A program made the translations under genes and the position numbers. Below, in pieces: positions 24,120 through 32,295 of a stretch of 37,293 bases of DNA. The DNA is taken from positions 1 through 37,293 of the forward strand of contig CALXUY010000085.1 of the NCBI GenBank assembly GCA_944391805.1, given 5' to 3'. The stretch comes from an uncultured Clostridia bacterium (GTDB lineage: Bacteria; Bacillota; Clostridia; Oscillospirales; CAG-272). The stretch's first letter is position 1. Each line of letters begins with the position of its first letter. The notes under the pieces are model-generated. The model was not told the DNA's origin. It searched no databases and was given only the letters and a program-made list of their open reading frames with translations.

Positions 24120-24908
24120 TCACATGGGCAGCCATTCCTCCAGAAAGGAGGGACGAAAGCCCGCATCCTTCAGAATATGCAATGCCATTGTGATTTTTTC
24201 CTCAAAATCCGGCTGATATGCAGCGTAGTCCGGATAAAAATACTGCTCGTGAATCATCAGGGAGACCGACGGCAGAGCGGTCAGCGCACCGACCCGCTCC
24301 GGGATTTCCCCGAGCGGCAGGCGGTTGAGCACTGCCGGAATATTCGCGTAGAGCATCCCATCCTTCCACAGCGGAATTCCCTTCCGCAGCTCCCCGGCCT
24401 CGGTCTCGGTGATCTGATAGGAAAGTCTCGGCTCCCCGGCCGAGCCGAACAGCCCCAGCAGCCCACGCACGCCGGCCTGCCGAAGCGCATCTACTCCCTG
24501 CGCGGTGCAGGTGCAATAGTGCAGCGTGGTGGTGGATGCCAGCGAATCCTCACCGGCAAAGCGGAGAATTTCCCGGTGCACCGCAGCGCAGTCGTCGTAC
24601 AGCACCTCGGCCGGCGCGCTGCGATAGGGATGTGCGGGAAACTCCTGCCTGGCATGAAAGGAGAGCCGCAGCCAGCCGCTCACCTCCCGGAAGGCGGGAC
24701 GCAGTCGGTCGGTCACTCCCCGCAGGTCAAAGGCACCGTCCGTCCAGAACAGGTTGAGCTGAACTCTGACGCCGAAGCGGTCGTGCAGCCGCCGCCACAT
24801 GGCCATATATGGGTGGTCGAACAGCTCCAGCTCCGGGCATTCGGTCAGTTCCCGCAGGAAACGGATGTTGTCGTCCACGGTAAAGGTATATCGCTTTTCG
24901 GCTTGCAT
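24120..24908 (-). CDS. Uncharacterised protein, possibly polysaccharide-deacetylase-like
   Basis: The 262-residue soluble product has no signal peptide. It has an early FTVDDNIRFLREL segment with paired Asp, then HPYMAMWRRLHDRFGVRVQLNLFWT, WLRLSFHARQEFPAHPY, TTTLHYCTCTAQGVDALRQAGVRGLLGLFG and MIHEQYFYPDYAAYQPDFEEKI. The order of Asp-Asp, His (SFHA) and a later HEQYFYPDY is compatible with a divergent polysaccharide-deacetylase barrel. That is inference from pattern; I cannot name the family. The ATG at 24908 has GGAGG 5 nt upstream. It lies 151 bp after the GH2 glycosidase gene on the same strand, with a strong hairpin between, so a role in carbohydrate use is possible but not shown. Confidence 0.75.
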   Translation of the reverse strand: MQAEKRYTFTVDDNIRFLRELTECPELELFDHPYMAMWRRLHDRFGVRVQLNLFWTDGAFDLRGVTDRLRPAFREVSGWLRLSFHARQEFPAHPYRSAPAEVLYDDCAAVHREILRFAGEDSLASTTTLHYCTCTAQGVDALRQAGVRGLLGLFGSAGEPRLSYQITETEAGELRKGIPLWKDGMLYANIPAVLNRLPLGEIPERVGALTALPSVSLMIHEQYFYPDYAAYQPDFEEKITMALHILKDAGFRPSFLEEWLPM

Positions 24909-25012
24909 AGGAACCTCCTGATCGGCGGCCGGCGGCGCCCTTTTGCACGCCGGTCGGATGAGATGTCGCGCATTTCTGCGCAAAGGCTTAATGTGTGTGC
25001 GGGTGCAGAAAT

Positions 25013-25047
25013 GCTCCCGCCCCGCGGAAACACCGCGGGGCGGGAGC
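25013..25047 (-). terminator. Hairpin terminator after the GH2 gene
   Basis: A 15-bp perfect GC stem (25013-25027 with 25033-25047) and a 5-nt loop lie 11 bp after the GH2 stop. There is no long U tract, only ATTTCT on the minus strand. It probably ends or attenuates GH2 transcription before the next gene. Confidence 0.65.
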
Positions 25048-25058
25048 GCGAAAGGGGG

Positions 25059-26795
25059 TTACTCCTCCTCAATCTTCGCCTTGCGGCTGTTGACCTCGCG
25101 GAAGAAGGACATGTCAAACTTGGCCTGCCGGTCATAGGTATACAGGCCGTTGACCTCCTGCTCCACGTCGTAGAGCTGGGTGTAGCAGAAGCCCATCAGA
25201 TAGGGGTTATCCAGCAGCAGATCGGTCAGCCCCTTGTAGCGGCTGCGGAACTCCTCCTCGGTCTTGGGCGCGTCTCCGTAGCCCCACGCGTTGCTCAGGT
25301 TGGAATTGACGTCCCACTTAATGCCGCCGTATTCGCTCACAAACACCGGCTGCCCGGAGGTGTACGGGCCCTGATGCTTCACCGCGTTCGGATGCTTCCT
25401 TGCGTACACCTGCATCATTTCCTCGGCGGTGGGAAGCTGATAAATCCCGGCAAACTCCGACGGGTCCTGAATATAGTCGTGAATATCGAAAATGTCGGTG
25501 ATCACGTGGTAGTTTCCGCTGGTATCGATGCAGGGGCGCGTCGGGTCGGCCGCCTTGGTCTGGAGATAGAGCGCGCGCAGCAGCTCGTCATTCTGCCGCC
25601 TGCCCTCGTAGTCCCATGTCTCATTGAGCGGGCACCAGCCGATGATGGCAGGGTGATTGTAGTCCCGCTCGAGCACCTCGGCCCATTCGTTCTGAATCGG
25701 GGGAATCACGGCAGGGTTCGAGTAGTCCATCCCCCAGTTGCCGTATTCGCCCCACACGAGATAGCCCATGCAGTCGCAGTGGTAGAGGAAGCGGGGCTCA
25801 AATACCTTCTCGTGCAGGCGCGCGCCGTTAAAGCCCGCGTCCATCGAGAGCTGAATATCCCGGCGCAGCGCCTCGTCGCTCGGGGCCGTATAAACGCCGT
25901 CCGGATAAAAGCCCTGATCCAGCACCAGGCGCTGGAACACCGGCTTGCCGTTGAGCAGGAACCGGTAGCCGTCCATCGCCACATGCCGCATGCCGAAGTA
26001 GGAGCCGACCGTGTCCTCGCCGAAGCGCAGACGCAGCGTATAGAGTCTCCCCTGCCCGACCTCCCAAAGCCGCAGCTCGGAGAGCGCCAGCGTACCGCGC
26101 ACATTGCCGCCCTGCGGCGCACGCAGGGTCAGGCTGCCCACCGGGCGGTTGTCATAAAAGGCCTCGGCCACCAGCGTGCCGCCGCCTGTGAGCTGCGCCT
26201 CAATCTCCAGCGCGGTGTTGTAGATGTCGGGCGTCAGGCGAAAGCTGCGGATGTAAGCGTCCGGCACATGCTCGAGCCAAACGGTCTGCCAGATGCCGGT
26301 CACACGGGTGTAATAGCAGCCATAGGAATGGTATTTGCGGCACTGCTTGCCATGCCCGTAGAGCGGGCTGCGGCTGTCGTCAATCGCACAGACGCACAGG
26401 CTGTTGACCCCGGGGCGCAGCGCCGACGTAATATCTATGCAGAAGGAGGCATAGCCTCCGCGATGGCGGCCGACCTCCGTGCCGTTGAGATAGACATGCG
26501 CGGTGTGGTCAACCGCACCGAAATGCAGCAGCACCCGGCCGCCCTTCCAGCTTTCGGGAACCGTGATGTCCCTGCGGTACCAGACGCAGTTGAGAAAATC
26601 GGTATTTTCCACGCCCGAGAGCTTGCTTTCAGGGCAGAACGGCACTTGGATACGCCCTGAAAGATGCTCCTGCTCAAACAGCCCGCGCGCAATGCCGCTC
26701 ACGCCCGCGTCAATTTCAAATTCCCACTCCCCGTTGAGGTTGAGCCACTCGGCCCTCTCGGCCTGTGGATTGGGATGCTCGCTTCTCATCATCAT
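25059..26795 (-). CDS. Glycoside hydrolase family 2 enzyme (beta-galactosidase/beta-glucuronidase-like)
   Basis: The 578-residue cytoplasmic retaining glycosidase has no signal peptide. It has the GH2 sugar-binding jelly roll (about 17-178, with LNGEWEF, VWYRRDITVP, HFGAVDHTAHVYLNG and GGYASFCIDIT), an immunoglobulin-like sandwich (about 180-270) and a TIM barrel (about 272-565). The acid/base is E392 in GWCPLNETW and the nucleophile E488 in FVSEYGG. It lacks the C-terminal domains of LacZ-type enzymes. The substrate cannot be fixed from sequence. The ATG at 26795 is the first of three consecutive Met codons, with GGAG 9 nt upstream; a later Met may be used. A TATAAT promoter and a palindromic operator candidate lie upstream. 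Confidence 0.92.
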   Translation of the reverse strand: MMMRSEHPNPQAERAEWLNLNGEWEFEIDAGVSGIARGLFEQEHLSGRIQVPFCPESKLSGVENTDFLNCVWYRRDITVPESWKGGRVLLHFGAVDHTAHVYLNGTEVGRHRGGYASFCIDITSALRPGVNSLCVCAIDDSRSPLYGHGKQCRKYHSYGCYYTRVTGIWQTVWLEHVPDAYIRSFRLTPDIYNTALEIEAQLTGGGTLVAEAFYDNRPVGSLTLRAPQGGNVRGTLALSELRLWEVGQGRLYTLRLRFGEDTVGSYFGMRHVAMDGYRFLLNGKPVFQRLVLDQGFYPDGVYTAPSDEALRRDIQLSMDAGFNGARLHEKVFEPRFLYHCDCMGYLVWGEYGNWGMDYSNPAVIPPIQNEWAEVLERDYNHPAIIGWCPLNETWDYEGRRQNDELLRALYLQTKAADPTRPCIDTSGNYHVITDIFDIHDYIQDPSEFAGIYQLPTAEEMMQVYARKHPNAVKHQGPYTSGQPVFVSEYGGIKWDVNSNLSNAWGYGDAPKTEEEFRSRYKGLTDLLLDNPYLMGFCYTQLYDVEQEVNGLYTYDRQAKFDMSFFREVNSRKAKIEEE

Positions 26796-26868
26796 GTGTA
26801 AAATCTCCTGTTTGATATGTGAATCCGACCGGCAGACCCCGGCCGGAGGCAGCCGCGCCGGGCGTCGA

Positions 26869-26883
26869 TACCGATCAACGGTA
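26869..26883. promoter_or_regulatory. Candidate operator at the GH2 promoter
   Basis: TACCG, 5 bp, CGGTA: a 15-bp inverted repeat just downstream of the GH2 -10 box, where a repressor would block initiation. A related palindrome CCGGTA-GAA-TACCGG sits at 27069-27083, about 190 bp upstream. The regulator is not in the window. Confidence 0.4.
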
Positions 26884-26891
26884 CTAATAAT

Positions 26892-26920
26892 ATTATAAAG
26901 CAGACAGGCCCTGTTTGGAA
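26892..26920 (-). promoter_or_regulatory. Promoter of the GH2 gene
   Basis: On the minus strand, TTCCAA (26915-26920), a 17-bp spacer and TATAAT (26892-26897). The -35 is weak, which fits a regulated promoter. The rest of the divergent stretch up to 27172 has no gene that I can support. Confidence 0.6.
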
Positions 26921-27172
26921 TGGGTTATTTCGGCAACCGGCATGAGGATTCTGCGCATATATCCTCTCCGGTTCCGCTCTCCGGAGAGCCGCTCCGGCCG
27001 TTCCCGCTCTGCCGCACGCCCGCCGGTCCCCTGTCCTGTTCCTGTCGGCAAAATCCATGACGTCACATCCGGTAGAATACCGGCCCTGCAGTTCTGGCGA
27101 TATCCATAAAATTTCAGAGCAGCCTCCTCAAATTTTTCAGAGAAAAAATGATAGAAAAAATCAAAAAACATA

Positions 27173-27201
27173 TTGACAAACCGTTTGGAATGTGCTATAA
27201 T
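27173..27201 (+). promoter_or_regulatory. Perfect consensus promoter of the leader/tRNA-Leu unit
   Basis: TTGACA (27173-27178), a 17-bp spacer and TATAAT (27196-27201): a full sigma-A consensus. Transcription should start near 27208, exactly where the structured leader begins. Confidence 0.92.
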
Positions 27202-27207
27202 TATTTG

Positions 27208-27306
27208 CACGTTGGGCGTGTATGAGATGCGTTTCGGCGTCGCGGAGAATGCTCCGTTGTAACGTGGGAATGAGCGGATGTTTCCGCCCCCACACAAAAC
27301 TGTGTG
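27208..27306 (+). ncRNA. Structured leader RNA upstream of tRNA-Leu; possible L21-type ribosomal-protein leader
   Basis: The predicted transcript begins with CACGTT (27208-27213), which pairs perfectly with AACGTG (27261-27266). Inside this closing stem is a CGGAG/CTCCG hairpin (27243-27256). Next comes a GTGGG/CCCAC stem (27264-27293) enclosing GCGGA/TCCGC (27274-27287). CACACA/TGTGTG (27291-27306) overlaps that stem and would compete with it. From memory the architecture and the GCTCCG-TGTAACG-GGGAA segment resemble the L21 leader that controls rplU, but no rplU is present. It may instead be an unrelated leader or a free small RNA. The pairings are seen directly; the family is a guess. Confidence 0.45.
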
Positions 27307-27350
27307 GATGTACAGAACAAATCTGCACCATTCACACACAAATTCAATAT

Positions 27351-27437
27351 GCGGGTATGGCGGAATTGGCAGACGCGCTAGATTCAGGTTCTAGTGGGGG
27401 CAACTTCGTGGAGGTTCAAGTCCTCTTACCCGCACCA
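27351..27437 (+). tRNA. tRNA-Leu (anticodon CAG)
   Basis: 87 nt including encoded CCA. The acceptor stem GCGGGTA pairs with TACCCGC, with A73 as discriminator. The anticodon stem CTAGA/TCTAG holds the loop TTCAGGT, so the anticodon is CAG, which decodes CUG. A long variable arm (TGGGGGCAACTTCGTGG region) marks a class II tRNA, and the T-loop GGTTCAAGTCC is present. It is expressed from the consensus promoter at 27173-27201 with a leader of about 143 nt and ends at the terminator that follows. Confidence 0.97.
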
Positions 27438-27442
27438 TACGG

Positions 27443-27484
27443 AATACCCATAAGGGGCATGAATGCCTCTGTGGGTATTTTTTT
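27443..27484 (+). terminator. Rho-independent terminator of tRNA-Leu
   Basis: AATACCCA (27443-27450) pairs with TGGGTATT (27472-27479), extended inside by AGGGGCAT/ATGCCTCT, and is followed by a run of seven T. The interval to the transketolase promoter (27485-27644) holds nothing else recognisable. Confidence 0.93.
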
Positions 27485-27644
27485 GTATTGACCATGGCGC
27501 GTTATGCACTTTGGCATAGATGGCAAACGACGGTCAGTCCGCTCCCTCCCCACAAGGCCACAGGAAAGAACATGCCTCCGCTCGCTCGCGCCCGGCGCCT
27601 CGCTATAAAATATCCGCATTTCCATGGAAATTTCCCGCCGCATC

Positions 27645-27673
27645 TTGACATTCGGCGCGCTTTGAATTATAAT
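27645..27673 (+). promoter_or_regulatory. Perfect consensus promoter of the transketolase operon
   Basis: TTGACA (27645-27650), a 17-bp spacer and TATAAT (27668-27673), about 45 bp upstream of the first transketolase start codon. Strong expression is expected. Confidence 0.92.
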
Positions 27674-27717
27674 AAATGTAAATGCGTACTGCATCCGAAA
27701 CCATCAGGAGGACTGGA

Positions 27718-28539
27718 ATGGAAACAGCAAAACTGGAACAGCTTCGTTCCGCCGCGCGGGCCATCCGCGTAGGCGTCATTGAGGGCACGCACGCCGCGAA
27801 ATCGGGTCATCCGGGCGGCTCGCTCTCGATTGCGGATATCATGGCATATCTGTATTTTTCCGAGATGAACATCGACCCCGCCAATCCCGCCATGGAGGAC
27901 CGCGACCGCTTTGTGCTCTCCAAGGGACACTGCGCGCCGGCGCTCTATGCGGCGCTGGCCAACCGGGGCTACTTCCCGGTGGAGGAGCTGACCACCCTGC
28001 GCAAAATCGGCTCCCGCCTGCAGGGGCACCCCGACATGACCCTGACGCCCGGTGTGGACATGTCAACCGGCTCGCTGGGGCTGGGCGTCAGCGCGGCCGC
28101 CGGCATGGCTCTGGCGGGCAAGACGGCAGGCAAAGCCTGGCGCGTCTACACCGTGGTTGGGGACGGCGAGAGTGAGGAGGGGCAGGTCTGGGAGGCCTGC
28201 ATGTTCGCCTCGCACTACAAGCTGGACAACCTCTGCCTGATTCTCGACTGGAACGGCCTGCAGATCGACGGCCCTGTGGCCGAGGTGATGAACCCCACCC
28301 CGCACGACAAAAAGCTGGAGGCCTTCGGCTTCCACGTGATTTCGATCGACGGGCACGACTTTGACGCGATTGCCGCCGCCTTTGCCGAGGCGCGAACCGT
28401 CAAGGGCAAGCCCACCGCCATCATTGCAAAAACCGTGAAGGGCAAGGGTGTTTCCTTCATGGAGAATCAGGTCGGCTGGCACGGCACGGCTCCGAACGAC
28501 GAGCAGTACGCCGCGGCTTTGGCCGAGCTGATGAAATAA
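27718..28539 (+). CDS. Transketolase, N-terminal (thiamine-diphosphate) subunit
   Basis: The 273-residue first half of a split transketolase moves two-carbon units between sugar phosphates in the non-oxidative pentose phosphate pathway. It contains SGHPGGSLSIADIMAYLYF (29-47), LSKGHCAPALYAAL (67-80) and the thiamine-diphosphate motif GDGESEEGQVWE (148-159) ending at N179. These show the PP domain. The ATG at 27718 has GGAGG 6 nt upstream; an in-frame ATG 36 bp earlier lies too close to the promoter. The partner subunit starts 13 bp downstream. Split transketolases are common in Clostridia and archaea. Confidence 0.96.
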   Translation: METAKLEQLRSAARAIRVGVIEGTHAAKSGHPGGSLSIADIMAYLYFSEMNIDPANPAMEDRDRFVLSKGHCAPALYAALANRGYFPVEELTTLRKIGSRLQGHPDMTLTPGVDMSTGSLGLGVSAAAGMALAGKTAGKAWRVYTVVGDGESEEGQVWEACMFASHYKLDNLCLILDWNGLQIDGPVAEVMNPTPHDKKLEAFGFHVISIDGHDFDAIAAAFAEARTVKGKPTAIIAKTVKGKGVSFMENQVGWHGTAPNDEQYAAALAELMK

Positions 28540-28552
28540 GGAGGAAACAGAC

Positions 28553-29494
28553 ATGGCAGACAAAATTGCAACCCGGGAGGCCTACGGCAACGCGCTGGCA
28601 GAGCTGGCCGACCGCTACGATTTTCTGGTTCTGGATGCGGATCTCGCCGAGGCCACCAAAACCGTCAAATTCAAAAAGGCGCACCCCGAACACTTCTTCG
28701 ACTGCGGCATTGCCGAGGGGAATATGATGAGCGTGGCGGCAGGCATTGCCACCACCGGCAGGACCGTGTTTGCGTCCAGCTTTGCGATGTTCGCGGCGGG
28801 CCGCGCGTTTGAGCAGGTGCGCAACTCGATCGGGTACCCGCACCTGAACGTCAAAATCGGCGCCACACACGCCGGCATTACGGTCGGGGAGGACGGAGCC
28901 ACCCACCAGTGCAACGAGGACATCGCCCTGATGCGCACGATTCCGGGCATGACCATTGTCAATCCGAGCGACGCGGTGGAGGCCAGAGCCGCGGTCGAGG
29001 CGGCGCTGCGCACCAGCGGTCCGTTCTATCTGCGCTTCGGGAGATATGCCCTGCCGGTCATCAACGACCGCCCGGACTACCGGTTTGAGCTGGGCAAGGG
29101 CGTGCTGCTGGCCGACGGAGACGACGTGACGCTGGTCGCCACCGGCCTGTGCGTCTCGCTCGCGCTTGAGGCCCGGGAATTGCTGGCTGCCGAGGGAATC
29201 GGCGCCCGCGTGGTAAACATTCACACCATCAAGCCGATTGACCGCGCGCTGCTGGTCGCCTCGGCGCAAAAGACCGGGGCTGTGGTTACGGCCGAGGAGC
29301 ACAACATCATCGGGGGACTTGGCGGAGCGGTATGCGAGGTGCTGGCAGAGGCCTGCCCGGTGCCGGTCCAGCGCGTCGGCATGAACGACACCTACGGCCA
29401 CTCGGGCACCGTCCCCGCCCTGCTCGAGGCCTACGGCCTGACCGCCGCCAACATCGCGGCCAAGGCCAAGGCAGCCATTGCAATGAAGAAATAA
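28553..29494 (+). CDS. Transketolase, C-terminal subunit
   Basis: The 313-residue second half comprises the pyrimidine-binding domain (about 1-165) and the C-terminal transketolase domain (about 185-310). Features are DADLAEATKTVKFKKAHPEHFFDCGIAEGNMMSVAAGIA, the catalytic E45 of the GIAEGNM motif, THAGITVGEDGATHQCNEDIALMRTIPGM, FYLRFGRYALPV and VTAEEHNIIGGLGGAV. GGAGG lies close upstream of the ATG. It pairs with the preceding gene to form one active enzyme. Confidence 0.96.
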   Translation: MADKIATREAYGNALAELADRYDFLVLDADLAEATKTVKFKKAHPEHFFDCGIAEGNMMSVAAGIATTGRTVFASSFAMFAAGRAFEQVRNSIGYPHLNVKIGATHAGITVGEDGATHQCNEDIALMRTIPGMTIVNPSDAVEARAAVEAALRTSGPFYLRFGRYALPVINDRPDYRFELGKGVLLADGDDVTLVATGLCVSLALEARELLAAEGIGARVVNIHTIKPIDRALLVASAQKTGAVVTAEEHNIIGGLGGAVCEVLAEACPVPVQRVGMNDTYGHSGTVPALLEAYGLTAANIAAKAKAAIAMKK

Positions 29495-29574
29495 TCCGGG
29501 AGAATCCTGAAGAAGCACGGGGAAAACCGCTTTCAAAAACCGCTCCCGCACATTCTGCGAAAAAGGAGATACCC

Positions 29575-29871
29575 ATGGTCCATCAAAACGAAAACCGCCG
29601 CATCGAGCACCTGCTCACCGCAGAGCAGCTTGCCGGCAAGGCGCGGATGTTTGCCAAGGTCACGGTCTTTCCGGGAAAGGAGATCGCCTACCACGAGCAC
29701 CACGGTGAGACCGAGGCCTACCATATTCTTTCCGGCTCCGGAGAATACAATGACAATGGCAAAACCCGCCCGGTAAGCCTTGGGGAGACCACCTTTTGCG
29801 CCGACGGCTCCGGGCACGGCATCCGCTGCACCGGGAAAGATCCGCTGGTCTTCATCGCGCTGATCATCTGA
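29575..29871 (+). CDS. Small cupin-domain protein
   Basis: The 98-residue single-domain cupin has metal-site motif 1, HEHHGETEAYHILSGSGEYNDNG, which provides two His, a Glu and a third conserved His. Motif 2 is near DGSGHGIRC, with His at the expected place. Stand-alone cupins of this size include sugar isomerases, dioxygenases and binding proteins, so no function is assigned. The ATG at 29575 has AAAGGAG 6 nt upstream. The gene is 80 bp downstream of the transketolase pair and could be part of that transcript, hinting at carbohydrate metabolism (inference). Confidence 0.88.
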   Translation: MVHQNENRRIEHLLTAEQLAGKARMFAKVTVFPGKEIAYHEHHGETEAYHILSGSGEYNDNGKTRPVSLGETTFCADGSGHGIRCTGKDPLVFIALII

Positions 29872-30048
29872 TTGTACTGGCCGGGTGCCGCCGGCTTGGG
29901 TCCCGGCTTTTGAAGCCGGGAGTATCCGATGCCGGCCGCGCGCGGCCGCATTCCCTGCGCGGCCTCGGTCCGCGGCCGACCCGCATCAGGTCTCAATCCA
30001 ATCTGACCCGGCCTGCCGCCAAAAATCTGTCCACCGGAAGGAGAAGAC

Positions 30049-30639
30049 ATGCGTGAATGTATTTTGGCCTCGGCCTCGCCCCGGCGGCGGGAGCTGCTGG
30101 AGCGCCTCGGCGTGAAGTTTGAGGTGTTTGTGCCCGACGTGGACGAGCAAAGCGACGAGCGCGACCCCGAGCGCCTCTCGGAGGAGCTGTCCGCCCGCAA
30201 GGGGCGTGCGGCGCGCCGGCTGCTGACCGCCGAAGGCCGGGAGCTTTCGGGCAGGCTGTTGATCGCATCGGATACGGTTGTCGCAGCGGGAGAGAAGCTG
30301 CTTGGCAAGCCGCGCGACCGCGCCGACGCGCAGCGCATGCTCCGCCTGCTGCAGGGGCGGCGCCACCGGGTGGTCAGCGGCATCTATCTCTGTCTGGACG
30401 GAACCGAGGCGCTCTCGCACGCGATCACCGAGGTGGAGTTCGCTCCGATGAGCGAGGGGGAGATTGCCGCGTATGTGGACACCGGCGAACCCTTTGGCAA
30501 GGCGGGGGCATACGCCATTCAGGGGCTGGCCGCCATGTTCATCCGGGGCATTCACGGCGACTACTGCAACGTGGTGGGGCTGCCCGTGAACCGGATGTGC
30601 GAGCTTTTTTCCGAAAAATTCCGGGAAAATTTTATATAA
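30049..30639 (+). CDS. maf: Maf-family nucleotide pyrophosphatase
   Basis: The 196-residue product hydrolyses non-canonical or canonical NTPs (dTTP/UTP-type in many members) and is linked to septum control. Motifs: LASASPRRRELL (6-17), the catalytic SDTVV (74-78, aspartate base), GKPRD and KAGAYAIQG (about 161-169). AAGGAG is 7 nt from the ATG. The position directly before mreB is the classical maf-mreB arrangement; radC, often between them, is absent. Length is normal. Confidence 0.95.
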   Translation: MRECILASASPRRRELLERLGVKFEVFVPDVDEQSDERDPERLSEELSARKGRAARRLLTAEGRELSGRLLIASDTVVAAGEKLLGKPRDRADAQRMLRLLQGRRHRVVSGIYLCLDGTEALSHAITEVEFAPMSEGEIAAYVDTGEPFGKAGAYAIQGLAAMFIRGIHGDYCNVVGLPVNRMCELFSEKFRENFI

Positions 30640-30643
30640 GCTA

Positions 30644-30672
30644 TAGAAAAATACACCGGTATATGGTATAAT
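30644..30672 (+). promoter_or_regulatory. Promoter of the mreB-PBP cluster
   Basis: TAGAAA (30644-30649), a 17-bp spacer ending in TGG and TATAAT (30667-30672) form an extended -10 promoter immediately after maf. A leader of about 260 nt (30680-30936) follows. It is GC-rich with short stems (such as AAGGG/CCCTT near 30862-30882), with no ORF or known riboswitch seen. Confidence 0.7.
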
Positions 30673-30936
30673 GGAGCATAGCGGGATTTTCCCCCTCTGT
30701 CCCCTGTCCGTATGCCGGTGTTTGACGCCGCCCTGAGTCGGCAGAGCGTTGCCCGGTTCGCCGGTAAGCAACGGCCGGCAAGCCCTTGGCGCGGCGTTGG
30801 CCTCTCCGGCCTGCCGCCGCAGGGGCCGGCGCTTTCCCGCACCATTCTCGAAATTGACCGAAAGGGACGCAGGGGACCCTTTCCGCAGAAAAATTCCCCC
30901 GCATGTTCCGCTCATCAACCGAAAGGAGGAAAATCA

Positions 30937-31947
30937 GTGGCAAAGCAAATCGGCATGGATCTGGGCACTTCGAGCACCCTGATTTTCCTAAAGGAAAAGG
31001 GGCTTGTGATGCACGCCCCCTCGGTGGTGAGCATCGACCGTGTGACGCACGAGGTGATCGCCAGCGGCTCGGGAGCCAAGCGGATGCTGGGCAAAACGCC
31101 GGGCAACATCCGGGCGCTGCGCCCGCTCAAGGATGGAGTTATCACCGATCTGGAGGTCACATCCCTGATGATCCGCGACTTTTTCCGTAAGCTGGACATG
31201 GTGTCGCTGTTCAACCGCCCCTCGGTGCTCATCTCGATCCCCTATGGTGTGACCGAGGTCGAGAGCCGCGCGGTCGAGGACGCGCTGTTCGAGGCAGGCG
31301 CCAAAAACGTGGGCATGATCGACGAGCCGATTGCGGCTGCGGTGGGAGCCGGTATCCGGGTATCCAAGGCGCGGGGCGCCATGCTGGTGGATCTGGGCGG
31401 AGGCGTTTCGGAGGCGGCGGTGATCAGCCTCGGGGGCATTGTGCACTCCAACTCGCTGCGTACCGCCGGAGACGAGCTGGATCAGGCCATTGTCAACCAC
31501 CTCAAGCAGACCCGCAACATCCTGATCGGAGAGGTGACGGCCGAGCGGCTCAAAAAGCAGATCGGCTCGGCACTGCCGTCGATCGAGCGGGGGAGCATGG
31601 AGGTCTGCGGGCGGGATCTGCACACCGGGCTGGCCGTAACTGCCGAAATTACGGCGGCAGAGGTTCGGCAGGCCATCCGGGAGCCGCTGGACGAGATCAT
31701 CGCCATGATCAAAACCACGCTTGAGGAAACCCCGCCAGAGCTTTCGGCCGATATATTTGACTTCGGCATTGTGATGGTTGGCGGCGGCTCGCTGCTGCCG
31801 GGACTGGAGCAGGCCGTGCACAACCGCACCGGCGTCCGCGTGCGGGTGGCAAAAAAACCGATTGAGTGCGGCTGCATGGGACTGGGCCACATGCTGCGCA
31901 GTACCGGAGGCGATTTTTCGGAATTCGTGCGCTACAAGGTCAAGTGA
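30937..31947 (+). CDS. mreB: Rod-shape determining actin homologue MreB/Mbl
   Basis: The 336-residue bacterial actin polymerises under the membrane and directs lateral wall synthesis. The ATPase motifs are phosphate 1 IGMDLGTSSTLIF, phosphate 2 MLVDLGGGVSEAAVISL and the adenosine loop VMVGGGSLLPG. VESRAVEDALFEAGAKNVGMIDEPIAAAVGAG and RPLKDGVITDLEV are also typical. The start is the GTG at 30937 with GGAGG 7 nt upstream; the longer in-frame region upstream has no family similarity. mreC and mreD do not follow. A CPBP protease and a PBP gene do. Confidence 0.95.
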   Translation: MAKQIGMDLGTSSTLIFLKEKGLVMHAPSVVSIDRVTHEVIASGSGAKRMLGKTPGNIRALRPLKDGVITDLEVTSLMIRDFFRKLDMVSLFNRPSVLISIPYGVTEVESRAVEDALFEAGAKNVGMIDEPIAAAVGAGIRVSKARGAMLVDLGGGVSEAAVISLGGIVHSNSLRTAGDELDQAIVNHLKQTRNILIGEVTAERLKKQIGSALPSIERGSMEVCGRDLHTGLAVTAEITAAEVRQAIREPLDEIIAMIKTTLEETPPELSADIFDFGIVMVGGGSLLPGLEQAVHNRTGVRVRVAKKPIECGCMGLGHMLRSTGGDFSEFVRYKVK

Positions 31948-32295
31948 ACCATCGCTCCATACATCGCTTTCAAAGACTTCTGAAAAGGGTGTGACCTCGC
32001 CTCAAAGCCCTGCGTTTCCGTCGGAAACCGCAGCTTGCAGTGAGATGCATCGGGAACAAAAATTCCGGCGGCAGAAACCGGCGCTGCACTGTGCCTTCCT
32101 GTATTCCTTCGCACAGCAGAATTTCAAGGCATCGCCGCGCAATTCCGATTGTGCGCCGCCGGCCGGCGGTTCCGCAGCACTGGTTTCGGAATTTTTTGAA
32201 AGGGGTGTGTGGAACCCTTTTTGCGAAAGGAATCCACTCAGACCTCGCCTCAAATCCGCGCTCCAAAGCACCGCGCTCTGAAAGGAGAAATCGCT
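31948..32295 (+). other. 348-bp intergenic stretch with internal repeats
   Basis: No gene is seen between mreB and the CPBP gene. A 14-bp direct repeat GACCTCGCCTCAAA occurs at 31993-32006 and 32241-32254, each preceded by GAAA(A/G)GGGTGTG. The 14-mer TTTTTGAAAGGGGT (32193-32206) recurs at 37138-37151, and a related GTGTGTGGAACCC sequence lies at about 13661-13675. These look like parts of multicopy intergenic elements. Confidence 0.6.

Noticed and set aside
23541..26660. Very long open frame (about 1,040 codons) on the plus strand opposite the GH2, deacetylase-like and DUF1848 genes
   Set aside because: It runs antisense to three clear genes, has no ribosome binding site and its translation has no recognisable motif. 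GC-rich third positions create such open antisense frames.
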